Shown here piece after piece: positions 1 to 6,097 of a stretch of DNA of 7,780 nt; position 1 is the stretch's first letter; each line of letters begins with the position of its first letter. Origin of the DNA: an uncultured Elusimicrobiales bacterium (GTDB lineage Bacteria > Elusimicrobiota > Elusimicrobia > Elusimicrobiales > Elusimicrobiaceae); NCBI GenBank assembly GCA_905235355.1, contig CAJOLM010000050.1:1-7780 (forward strand), in the 5' to 3' direction. The notes below the pieces were generated by a model that worked only from the letters and a program-made list of their open reading frames with translations, was not told where the DNA came from and made no database searches. A program made the position numbers and the translations under genes.

Positions 1-48
1 ACTAATTAAAAAGGGTTATAAAAAGATTAGCTTTCGTCGGGGACAAAG

Positions 49-80
49 AGTCTCAAATGTGTTGATCCAGTCTCACATGT
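49..80. repeat. Pair of 12-bp direct repeats with 20-bp period
   Basis: AGTCTCAAATGT (49-60) and AGTCTCACATGT (69-80) match at 11 of 12 positions and are separated by 8 bp, so they repeat on the same face of the helix about two turns apart. This is seen directly. Tandem sites of this sort occur as regulator operators and also as the repeated subterminal sites of some insertion sequences (IS21-type elements, for example). No transposase is in the window, so neither reading is established. The repeats lie just upstream of the promoter-like pair at 102-129, which fits an operator, and near the window edge, which fits an element end. Confidence 0.45.
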
Positions 81-101
81 ATCTGAACCCAAACATAGGC
101 C

Positions 102-129
102 TTGACTTGTTTTTTTTTTTTGATACAAT
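102..129 (+). promoter_or_regulatory. Promoter-like -35/-10 pair with a T12 tract in the spacer
   Basis: TTGACT (102-107) and TACAAT (124-129) each match the sigma-70 consensus at 5 of 6 positions. They are 16 bp apart, and TGA before the -10 makes it an extended -10 box. The spacer carries an uninterrupted run of 12 T (110-121). A start would fall near 136, about 265 nt before the pilin start codon, with five hairpins in the leader. No other gene lies between, so the pilin is the likely target, but that is inferred. The T tract is not an obvious terminator because no stable stem precedes it. Confidence 0.5.
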
Positions 130-159
130 ACGGGGGTAGGGTGGTGTTGTTATGTCGTC

Positions 160-376
160 ATCCCGCAGTGTTTTTATGCGGGATATAAAAAGATGTCATA
201 CTGAAAGATTTTTATTCAGTATCTGCCGCTTTCTAGGTTGTTGCTGTTTTGTAAAAATGGCAAGAACAAGGGAGATTCCCCGATTACAACCTTCGGGGAC
301 AGGCTCTGAGCAACGACACCTCAGGATGACAACTCTTATAAAGCAGTTTAGGTGCTGAGCAGAAACCTCTCAGCAC
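160..376. repeat. Array of five REP-like hairpins, all with 9-nt loops
   Basis: Five inverted repeats lie at 160-184 (8-bp stem), 198-222 (8 bp), 277-299 (7 bp), 306-324 (5 bp plus a wobble pair) and 352-376 (8 bp). Every loop is exactly 9 nt. The stems differ (ATCCCGCA, ATACTGAA, TCCCCGA, CTGAG, GTGCTGAG) but each pairs perfectly with its partner. The first two have loops GTGTTTTTA and AGATTTTTA. The other three (TTACAACCT, CAACGACAC, CAGAAACCT) resemble the reverse complement of that loop, so they are the same unit inverted. GTCAT, or a close variant, borders the stem on the side expected from the orientation in most copies (GTCAT overlapping the first two stems, ATGAC after the fourth, ACGAC after the fifth). 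This is the layout of REP sequences, which are usually mobilised by REP-associated transposases; no such gene is in the window. An open frame at 152-358 merely translates the repeats. Confidence 0.75.
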
Positions 377-392
377 GACACATTAAATGAAC

Positions 393-396
393 GGAG
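393..396 (+). promoter_or_regulatory. Shine-Dalgarno site that decides the pilin start
   Basis: GGAG lies 5 nt before the ATG at 402. The earlier in-frame ATG at 387 has nothing comparable upstream, and GGAG would fall inside its coding sequence. The start at 402 is therefore preferred. Confidence 0.65.
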
Positions 397-401
397 AAAA
401 T

Positions 402-989
402 ATGAAAAAACAAAATGAAAATATCAATAAGAACCATTCCCGAGTGTCTTTATCGGGAATCTCAACCTTGTTTAAAATGAAAGCGGATGAGACCCCCGAT
501 ACCAACGCTCGGGGGTGGCATCAAGCGTTTACGCTTATTGAATTACTGGTCGTTGTCCTTATTATCGGCATACTGGCCGCTATTGCGCTGCCGCAGTACC
601 AAAAGGCGGTACTTCGCACAAAGTACGTCCAACTAATGGCTATCGGAGATGCTATACACAAAGCAGAGGAAGCGTATTATTTAGCAAATGGAGAATATAC
701 TAATAGTGCTGATAATTTGGATATTCAAATACCTGCTGGCACATATAGCTTTAATTTAGATGTGCGTAATACTGGAGAAAATAAAGGACATGCCGCTATG
801 ACCGTATACTTAGCTAATCAATATATTTATTATGTGCTGTATTTTGATAAGCACAATACTAGTAGGGCTGGAAAACGTTATTGCCGCGTTGGCAGTGGGG
901 GCAGCGATATGGAGCGTGATGTATGTAAAAATTTAACGGGTTCTGAAGGGGTAGACCAGGGGAGTTATTTGGAATATTTATTCCAATAA
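402..989 (+). CDS. Type IV pilin-like protein (prepilin) with an unusually long leader
   Basis: The 195-residue product is a type IV pilin or pseudopilin, exported, cleaved by prepilin peptidase and built into a surface fibre or type II secretion pseudopilus. The hallmark is FTLIELLVVVLIIGILAAIALP from residue 43: Phe at +1, the required Glu at +5 (E47), and a hydrophobic helix of about 20 residues. The residue before the cut is Ala42, not the usual Gly. The mature part is about 153 residues and ends in a likely disulfide loop (C161 and C175). The 42-residue leader is long; many prepilin leaders have 6-25 residues. Residues 12-39 of it are encoded by two REP-like hairpins (436-460 and 492-516). 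The region coding the mature protein is visibly richer in A and T than neighbouring genes, which could mean transfer or rapid divergence. No other pilus gene is in the window, so major pilin, minor pilin and pseudopilin cannot be separated. Confidence 0.88.
   Translation: MKKQNENINKNHSRVSLSGISTLFKMKADETPDTNARGWHQAFTLIELLVVVLIIGILAAIALPQYQKAVLRTKYVQLMAIGDAIHKAEEAYYLANGEYTNSADNLDIQIPAGTYSFNLDVRNTGENKGHAAMTVYLANQYIYYVLYFDKHNTSRAGKRYCRVGSGGSDMERDVCKNLTGSEGVDQGSYLEYLFQ
436..516. repeat. Inverted pair of REP-like hairpins (REPIN-like) inside the pilin leader
   Basis: Hairpins at 436-460 (stem ATTCCCGA, loop GTGTCTTTA) and 492-516 (stem ACCCCCGA, loop TACCAACGC) both have 8-bp stems and 9-nt loops, the same geometry as the five copies upstream. 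The second copy reversed matches the first through the stem, the loop and the following TCTC, so the two face each other across 31 bp. The whole unit keeps the reading frame open and codes for leader residues upstream of the prepilin cleavage site. It would be removed from the mature pilin. Confidence 0.75.
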
Positions 990-1018
990 CTCCATAACCC
1001 CAAGTGATTGGGGTTATG
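961..1018. terminator. Two adjacent hairpins at the pilin 3' end, possible bidirectional terminator
   Basis: The first hairpin (961-993) pairs GGAGTTATT with AATAACTCC and GGAA with TTCC, with one bulged T and a 6-nt loop. It includes the pilin stop codon at 987-989. The second (993-1018) has a perfect 10-bp stem (CATAACCCCA with TGGGGTTATG) and a 6-nt loop. No T-run follows on either strand, so classical intrinsic termination is doubtful. The pair sits between the convergent pilin gene and hydG and could end or protect both transcripts. Confidence 0.5.
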
Positions 1019-1034
1019 TGATAAAGCAAGAATA

Positions 1035-2417
1035 TTAAAAATACAAATCCCGTTTGCCGCTTTTGATTTTGGCTAAATTGTCGTCAATCATTTTGCGGAT
1101 AGCGGAGCCTTCGGCAAAGGCTTCTTTGGCGGTGCTTTCAATCAGCGCGTAGCCTTTGGCCTTTAGCGGCGCGGGGGCAAAATCTTCCAAATACTCGGCA
1201 AAAGTAAACATGGCATTGGGCAGACAATGCTTTTTAATCAGCCCGGGTTTAGCCATATCCATAAAATCTTTTCCGACGCGGCCCAAGCGGTAGCAGCCGG
1301 TGCAGAAAGACGGCATATGCTTGGCATCCACCACCGCATCAATTACTTCAGCCAGGCTGCGGTCGTCGGTCAGCGTGAATTGGCTGCCGTTCTGTTTATC
1401 ATAAGAATATCCGCCCGGATTGACGCGTGACGCGGCGGAAATTTGCGATACACCCAACTCCAAACACGCATTACGCATGGCGGGGCTTTCGCGCGTACTC
1501 ATGATAATCCCGGTGTACGGCACAGCCAGGCGCAGGACGGCTACAATTTTCTTAAAATCAGTATCTGACGGCAGGTGGGGCGGATGTAAGCTAAAATCCG
1601 ATCCTTCTGCCGGCTCAATGCGTGGCACAGAAATGGTGTGCGGGCCGACGCCATAGGTGCGGTCCAAATGAAACGCATGCTCCAGCGTGGCCAAAATTTC
1701 ATACTTATAATCATACAGCCCTAGCAGCGGTCCGATACCCACGTCGTTCATACCGGCTTGCAAGGCGCGGTCCATGACGTCTAGGCGGAACTGATAATCG
1801 GCTTTTGCTCCCGCAAGGTGCAGCTTTTGGTATGTTTCTTTGTGATAGGTTTCTTGGAACACTTGAAAGGTACCAATGCCGCATTTTTTCAGCTCTGCAA
1901 ATTCTTCCGGCGTCAGCGGCGCGATATTGACGTTTACGCGGCGAATATTTTGCCCGTTCCAGGTGGTTTCATAAATGGCTTTGATACTGTCATAGACGTA
2001 TTGCAACCCGCCGCCCGGATAGGCCTCGCCCGCCACCATTAAAATACGCTTGTGGCCCTGTTTTAGCAGCTCGGTTACTTCCTGGTGGATTTCGTCGCGC
2101 GTGCTGGCGTGGCGTTTGAGTTTCGTGTTGCTGCGGCGGAACGCACAGTACACACACTCATTGTTGCAGATATTAGAAATGTAAAGCGGGGCAAACAGCA
2201 CAATGCGGTTGCCATAAATTTCTTCTTTAATAAATTTCGCGGTATCAAACAGCTTTTGCAGCAAAGTATCGTCGGTAATATTAAGCAAAACGGCGGCCTC
2301 TTCCAGGGAAATGCCCTTGAGTTTTTTGGCCTTATTTAAGATATCCGTCACCTCGGCGTCTGTATGGGACGCAGCTTTTTCCAAGGTTCGTTGCAGTTTC
2401 TCGTCATCTATAATCAT
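1035..2417 (-). CDS. hydG: HydG, radical SAM maturase for the [FeFe]-hydrogenase H-cluster
   Basis: HydG cleaves tyrosine to make the CO and cyanide ligands, delivered as an Fe(CO)2(CN) unit to the hydrogenase active site. About 460 residues is the normal length. The radical SAM cluster motif CX3CX2C is C84-C88-C91 (CNNECVYC). The C-terminal auxiliary-cluster motif CX2CX22C, which separates HydG from the related ThiH, is C372-C375-C398. The partners HydE and HydF and the hydrogenase itself are not in the window. Two in-frame ATGs lie at 2423 and 2417, neither with a Shine-Dalgarno site. I chose 2417 because a TAAAAT box ends exactly 6 nt before it, as expected for a leaderless mRNA; the start at 2423 would add two residues. 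The gene stands alone behind the asnS terminator. It implies a fermentative anaerobe that uses H2. Confidence 0.95.
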   Translation of the reverse strand: MIIDDEKLQRTLEKAASHTDAEVTDILNKAKKLKGISLEEAAVLLNITDDTLLQKLFDTAKFIKEEIYGNRIVLFAPLYISNICNNECVYCAFRRSNTKLKRHASTRDEIHQEVTELLKQGHKRILMVAGEAYPGGGLQYVYDSIKAIYETTWNGQNIRRVNVNIAPLTPEEFAELKKCGIGTFQVFQETYHKETYQKLHLAGAKADYQFRLDVMDRALQAGMNDVGIGPLLGLYDYKYEILATLEHAFHLDRTYGVGPHTISVPRIEPAEGSDFSLHPPHLPSDTDFKKIVAVLRLAVPYTGIIMSTRESPAMRNACLELGVSQISAASRVNPGGYSYDKQNGSQFTLTDDRSLAEVIDAVVDAKHMPSFCTGCYRLGRVGKDFMDMAKPGLIKKHCLPNAMFTFAEYLEDFAPAPLKAKGYALIESTAKEAFAEGSAIRKMIDDNLAKIKSGKRDLYF

Positions 2418-2423
2418 ATACAT

Positions 2424-2432
2424 ATTTTATCA
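2424..2432 (-). promoter_or_regulatory. Extended -10 box abutting hydG
   Basis: TGATAAAAT reads leftward here, an extended -10 (TGN plus TAAAAT, 5 of 6 consensus). Its last base is separated by 6 nt from the ATG at 2417, which would place the transcription start on that A. No good -35 was found, which extended -10 promoters tolerate. Confidence 0.5.
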
Positions 2433-2480
2433 CTTTTGATTGGCAGCGCGTAAGGGCAGAAATTTATTAGAAAGGAAATG

Positions 2481-2509
2481 AAAACCCCGCACAGAAAAAT
2501 GTGCGGGGT
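2481..2509 (-). terminator. Intrinsic terminator of asnS
   Basis: A perfect 10-bp stem (ACCCCGCACA at 2484-2493 with TGTGCGGGGT at 2500-2509) encloses a 6-nt loop. On the minus strand the stem's last base and three more T give a TTTT run, 18 bp after the asnS stop codon. On the plus strand CTTTT follows the stem too, so it could work both ways. Confidence 0.8.
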
Positions 2510-2526
2510 CTTTTATGTGAGAAAAC

Positions 2527-3825
2527 CTATGGTCTTATTTTGTCCATCATGCGCGGGAAGGGGATCGTTTCGCGCACGTGTTGCAGCCCGCAAATCCAGC
2601 GCACCATGCGTTCAATACCCATACCAAAGCCCGAGTGCGGCACGGAGCCGTATTTGCGCAAGTCCAAATACCAATCGTACCCGGCGGGGTCCAGGCCGCT
2701 TTCTTTCATGCGGCGGACCATGGTGTCATAATCATCCTCACGCTGGCTGCCGCCGATAATTTCGCCCGCACCTTCCGGCCCGATGACATCTACCGCAAGC
2801 ACTACTTTCGGATTTTTGGGGTCTTGCTTCATGTAAAAAGCTTTAATGGCGGTGGGGTAGCGGTGAATCATAATAGGCGTATCATAATCTTCGCCAAGTA
2901 AGGTTTCTTCGTCGCCGCCGATATCTCCGCCCCACGGCGTGTTATTGCCTTTTTTATGCAAAATTTCAATTGCGTCTGTGTAATCAATGCGCGGGAACGG
3001 TTTTTCCACCGTGGCCTGTAACTTGCTGGTATCACGCTCCAATACTTTCAGTTCCGCCGCGCGGTTTTTCAGCACCTGCCCGACGATATATTTAATGAAA
3101 TCTTCCGCCAGGTCCATGTTGTCATCTAAATCATTGTACGCTACTTCCGGCTCTACCATCCAAAATTCCGTCAGGTGGCGGCGCGTTTTGGACTTTTCGG
3201 CGCGGAACGTCGGCCCAAAACAATAGGTGCGCCCCAGTGCCATGGCAGAGGCCTCGCCATACAGTTGTCCGCTTTGGCTTAAAAAGGCCTTCTCACCAAA
3301 GTAATCGGTTTCAAACAAAGTGCTGGTGCCTTCGCACGCGGCAGGCGTTAAAATGGGGGAGTCTGCCAGTACAAAGCCGTTTTTATGCAAATATTCGCGG
3401 ATAGCAAAAATGATTTCATCACGGATTTTCAGTACCGCATTTTGTTTGGCAGAGCGCAGCCACAAGTGGCGGTTGTGCATCAAAAATTCCGGCCCATGCT
3501 CTTTGGGGGAAATGGGATAATCTTTGGCCATTTGCAATACTTCTAAATTTTTCACGCCCATTTCAAACCCCAGCGGAGAGCGTTTGTCCTCACGGATGGT
3601 CCCGGTGACGATAATGGAAGATTCTTGCGTCAGTTTATCAGCCAGGTCAAAAAGTTCCGGCGTGACGTCGCCTTTAAATAGGACGCATTGGATGATGCCG
3701 CTGCCGTCGCGCAGTTGCAAGAAATGCAATTTGCCGCTGGAGCGTTTATTATAAAGCCAGCCTTTGAGTGTGATTTCTTGGCCGACGTATTGACCCACAT
3801 CTTTTACCATAATTTTACTAGACAT
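2527..3825 (-). CDS. asnS: Asparaginyl-tRNA synthetase
   Basis: This class IIb aminoacyl-tRNA synthetase charges tRNA-Asn with asparagine using ATP. It has 432 residues, close to the usual bacterial length of roughly 430-470. An N-terminal OB-fold anticodon-binding domain spans about residues 17-100 (GWLYNKRSSGKLHFLQLRDG). Motif 2 is at about 204-228 (FRAEKSKTRRHLTEFWMVEPE), characteristic of AsnRS and distinct from AspRS. Motif 3 is at 399-410 (GFGMGIERMVRW). The frame stays open far upstream, but that extension reads antisense through the tRNA-Ala gene and is not protein. The start at 3825 is fixed by GAGGAAGG 5 nt upstream. A terminator hairpin lies between the tRNA and this gene, leaving 16 nt of leader, so expression probably comes from read-through or from a promoter inside the tRNA 3' end. 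No T-box is visible. Confidence 0.96.
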   Translation of the reverse strand: MSSKIMVKDVGQYVGQEITLKGWLYNKRSSGKLHFLQLRDGSGIIQCVLFKGDVTPELFDLADKLTQESSIIVTGTIREDKRSPLGFEMGVKNLEVLQMAKDYPISPKEHGPEFLMHNRHLWLRSAKQNAVLKIRDEIIFAIREYLHKNGFVLADSPILTPAACEGTSTLFETDYFGEKAFLSQSGQLYGEASAMALGRTYCFGPTFRAEKSKTRRHLTEFWMVEPEVAYNDLDDNMDLAEDFIKYIVGQVLKNRAAELKVLERDTSKLQATVEKPFPRIDYTDAIEILHKKGNNTPWGGDIGGDEETLLGEDYDTPIMIHRYPTAIKAFYMKQDPKNPKVVLAVDVIGPEGAGEIIGGSQREDDYDTMVRRMKESGLDPAGYDWYLDLRKYGSVPHSGFGMGIERMVRWICGLQHVRETIPFPRMMDKIRP

Positions 3826-3830
3826 AAAAA

Positions 3831-3838
3831 CCTTCCTC
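3831..3838 (-). promoter_or_regulatory. Strong Shine-Dalgarno site of asnS
   Basis: GAGGAAGG reads leftward 5 nt before the ATG at 3825. It fixes the start and rules out the 104-residue in-frame extension that would run into the tRNA gene. Confidence 0.8.
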
Positions 3839-3841
3839 TTT

Positions 3842-3867
3842 AAAAAAACCCTGCCGACGCAGGGTTT
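3842..3867 (-). terminator. Intrinsic terminator between tRNA-Ala and asnS
   Basis: On the minus strand a 9-bp perfect stem (AAACCCTGC with GCAGGGTTT) encloses a GTCG loop and runs into four more T, so seven T in a row. It begins 3 nt after the tRNA CCA end. The asnS Shine-Dalgarno site starts 3 nt after the T-run. The hairpin could terminate the tRNA transcript, attenuate asnS, or both. Confidence 0.8.
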
Positions 3868-3870
3868 AAA

Positions 3871-3947
3871 TGGTGGACGTGATCGGGATCGAACCGACGA
3901 CCTCCTCGTTGCGAACGAGGCGCTCTCCCAAACTGAGCTACACGCCC
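3871..3947 (-). tRNA. tRNA-Ala, anticodon CGC
   Basis: The 77-nt gene folds into a full cloverleaf with an encoded CCA end. The acceptor stem GGGCGTG pairs with CACGTCC and contains the G3-U70 wobble pair, the known identity element for alanyl-tRNA synthetase. The anticodon stem CCTCG/CGAGG carries the loop TTCGCAA, giving anticodon CGC, which reads the alanine codon GCG. The T-arm has the standard TTCGATC loop. A strong promoter lies 33 bp upstream and a terminator 3 nt downstream. GCG codons are common in the neighbouring genes. Confidence 0.97.
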
Positions 3948-3979
3948 GGCAAAACGGTTGCTTCCTTTCCAACACACAT

Positions 3980-4007
3980 ATTATAGCATTTTTGCGCGAT
4001 TTGTAAA
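3980..4007 (-). promoter_or_regulatory. Strong sigma-70-type promoter of tRNA-Ala
   Basis: Reading leftward, TTTACA (4007-4002, 5 of 6 consensus) and TATAAT (3985-3980, perfect) are 16 bp apart, and TGC before the -10 makes it an extended box. The expected start near 3973 gives a 5' leader of about 26 nt for RNase P to remove. The -35 box begins 4 nt after the stop codon of the SpoIID-like gene. No terminator separates them. Confidence 0.8.
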
Positions 4008-4010
4008 AAT

Positions 4011-6080
4011 CTATTCTTTGCGCGTGTCGGTCAAATCCGTGTTGGGGAAATAATGCTGCAAAATAGTGGTGTAATCTTGTCCGGCTTCGGCGCGACCGGC
4101 AGAACCCGTCTGGCAAAAGCCCACCCCATGGCCCCAACCGCCGCCGTAAAATACAAAGTTTTTCAGCTTGCGCCCTTCATAATTGGGCATCACAATAAAA
4201 TAACTGCTGCGCAGCATACCGGGCGATAAATTATTGCGGATGACATTTTCTTTGCTGAGTGTCACGTTGCCTTTGGTGCCTTTTACCAGCACTTCGCTGA
4301 CATAGCCTGAGCGCCCGCGCTTTTGCGGAACAATGGCGGTGATTTGCCCAATATCTTTTTTACGGCGGATAATATCGCGCAAGTCTTTTTCTTCCACCAC
4401 ACGCGTCCAACGAAACGCCGCCGGGCTGACATGTTTATTGTAGCGGCTGTACGCGTCGTGCGGGTGCTGGAGTAAATCCTTAAACTGATAGGGCTGCAAG
4501 GTATCAAAATTAAAGTCCTTATAATCAGATACGGGATTTAAATAAGGCGTGGCGTACCAGCCGGCCTCTTTGGCACTCTGGGTAAATCCGCCGCAATTAG
4601 CCGAAAACACGCCCTCAATCGGTTTTTTATGATAGAGCAACACCTGCCCCATGGTGGATTCCACCGCGGCATTTCCGGTTTCGCTTTCTGCGCCGACGCC
4701 ACCATATACTTGGCAATTTTGCGTATCGCACAAATCATAGCCGTGGGCTTTGTGTTTGCCTAAATGTTTCAGCGCATACGTGCGCGCCAACACTGCTTGC
4801 GCGCGCAAAGCGTTCATGGGAAATTCAGACGGCATTTCAGAGGACATTACACCCATTAAATATTCTTCAATGTTTACTAAATTGATAGGCAGCAAGGTGT
4901 TAGATTTTTTGTCATGCACAATTTCCAAAGAACCGCGATATTCCTTGTCATCCACGCTGGCCCACGTCATGCCCGCACCGCTCATTACTTTTTTGATTAA
5001 AATGGTGGCGCCTTGTTGGGAGTCAGAGGATTTGGGGGTAATAACCACTGCTCCGCTAAACGGATAGCGTTTCCCGGCGGGAGAAATCAAAGCGGCTTTC
5101 CCGTTTTTCAATTCTGCGCGCCAAGTTTGTTTTGCTTGCCCGATTAGCAGCGTATGGCCGGAAGATTTTTCCGTTACCGTAAACGGGTGCGAAGGGGAGA
5201 AAATCAGCTCGCTGCGCGGGGACGGACGTCCGACGGCATTAGCACCCAGTGCCACACGCAACTGCTGCAGCGGCCCTTCTAAAGAAACAACAGGCTTTAC
5301 AATGGTATGCGTTTGACGTTCTTTGCGGTTTTCTAAATCTGTTTCCTTTTTGGTGAGTTTCGGGCGCAGCCGCCGCACGGCGTCAATATAGGTTTGATTT
5401 TTAGGGCTGGTGGTATTAAGCACGCGGTATTGGCGGTAGGCCTCATTATATTGTTTACTGTTTTCCAACGCGGCGGCGTAATGGGCGCGGGCTTCGGTAA
5501 ATTGGTGGTCATATTCTACTGCTTTGCCAAAAGCTTTGGCGGCATCTGACCATTTCTTTTCTTGCGCGTAAATTTGCCCCAGCAAATAATTAGCCAGCGG
5601 ACCATGCCCTTGCCCGGCAGCGGCAGTTTTTAAATTACGTTTTGCCATGTCTTTTTCGCCCATGCCCAGTTGGGCACGCGCTAAATTAATCAGCAGAAAT
5701 TCGGAGCGTTCGCCGTTGGCTTCCAGCATGGAGAAAAAGTGTTCGGCATTTTCAAATTGTCCGTCTGCTAAATAAGCCTCTGCCACAAATTCTGCCACGT
5801 CTGCATCCTGGGGGTAAATCAAATAGGCAGCTGTAGCAATATCCACCGCCTCTTTGGGTTTACCTTGCTCCAGCATAATAAAGGTGGCATTTAAAAAAGC
5901 ATCTTTGTGGTGGCTGTCTTTGGAAATGGCGATATACTGCTCCAGCGCTTTTTGCGGGTGGCCTGCAAAATACTCCTCTGCGGCGGCGGCCAAGCGCGCA
6001 GAAACCTCTTCCTGCGGCGTTTGGGCCGCCAGGAAAGCGCAGGAAATTAGCGGAAAAAGAAGTACAAGCAGTTTTCTCAT
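4011..6080 (-). CDS. Secreted SpoIID/LytB-domain protein with N-terminal TPR-like repeats
   Basis: The 689-residue protein appears to be an exported cell-wall enzyme. Residues 1-20 are a signal sequence: LISC ending at C14 could be a lipobox, or cleavage may follow the AA at 18-19. Residues about 25-240 look like TPR helices (for example LANYLLGQIYAQEKKWSDAAKAF around 162-184). The C-terminal SpoIID domain spans about 385-685. It has IEEYLMGVMSSEMPSEFP at 404-421, in which E415 aligns with the proposed catalytic Glu of SpoIID, and YGGGWGHGVGFCQTG at 645-659. H446, C451 and C456 resemble a zinc site reported in some SpoIID proteins. SpoIID is a lytic transglycosylase acting on glycan strands stripped of peptides; here a role in division or wall turnover is more likely than sporulation. 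No Shine-Dalgarno site precedes the ATG, and a TATAAT lies 8 nt upstream. The N-terminal region may scaffold partners. Confidence 0.88.
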   Translation of the reverse strand: MRKLLVLLFPLISCAFLAAQTPQEEVSARLAAAAEEYFAGHPQKALEQYIAISKDSHHKDAFLNATFIMLEQGKPKEAVDIATAAYLIYPQDADVAEFVAEAYLADGQFENAEHFFSMLEANGERSEFLLINLARAQLGMGEKDMAKRNLKTAAAGQGHGPLANYLLGQIYAQEKKWSDAAKAFGKAVEYDHQFTEARAHYAAALENSKQYNEAYRQYRVLNTTSPKNQTYIDAVRRLRPKLTKKETDLENRKERQTHTIVKPVVSLEGPLQQLRVALGANAVGRPSPRSELIFSPSHPFTVTEKSSGHTLLIGQAKQTWRAELKNGKAALISPAGKRYPFSGAVVITPKSSDSQQGATILIKKVMSGAGMTWASVDDKEYRGSLEIVHDKKSNTLLPINLVNIEEYLMGVMSSEMPSEFPMNALRAQAVLARTYALKHLGKHKAHGYDLCDTQNCQVYGGVGAESETGNAAVESTMGQVLLYHKKPIEGVFSANCGGFTQSAKEAGWYATPYLNPVSDYKDFNFDTLQPYQFKDLLQHPHDAYSRYNKHVSPAAFRWTRVVEEKDLRDIIRRKKDIGQITAIVPQKRGRSGYVSEVLVKGTKGNVTLSKENVIRNNLSPGMLRSSYFIVMPNYEGRKLKNFVFYGGGWGHGVGFCQTGSAGRAEAGQDYTTILQHYFPNTDLTDTRKE

Positions 6081-6084
6081 TTAC

Positions 6085-6090
6085 TATAAT
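6085..6090 (+). promoter_or_regulatory. -10 box of lipA
   Basis: A perfect TATAAT ends 9 nt before the lipA ATG at 6100, so the mRNA would begin 1-3 nt before the start codon. No convincing -35 is present. It forms the left half of the palindrome TATAATTATA (6085-6094). Confidence 0.55.
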
Positions 6091-6097
6091 TATATCA
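6089..6097 (-). promoter_or_regulatory. Extended -10 box of the SpoIID-like gene
   Basis: Reading leftward, TGATATAAT is an extended -10 with a perfect TATAAT (6094-6089). It ends 8 nt before the ATG at 6080, implying a leader of 1-2 nt or none. It overlaps the lipA -10 box on the opposite strand by two base pairs. Confidence 0.6.

Noticed and set aside
108..121. T12 tract as an intrinsic terminator for a gene to the left
   Set aside because: No stable stem precedes the T-run; the flanking -35 and extended -10 matches explain it better.
152..358. 68-codon open frame upstream of the pilin
   Set aside because: It only translates the hairpin repeats, has no Shine-Dalgarno site and gives an implausible Cys/Arg-rich peptide.
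160..516. CRISPR array
   Set aside because: Spacing is irregular, the units are not identical direct repeats and occur in both orientations, and part of the series is translated in the pilin leader.
3826..4137. N-terminal extension of asnS in the same frame
   Set aside because: It reads through the tRNA-Ala gene, its promoter and the end of the SpoIID-like gene; the real start at 3825 has a strong Shine-Dalgarno site and matches the normal AsnRS N-terminus.
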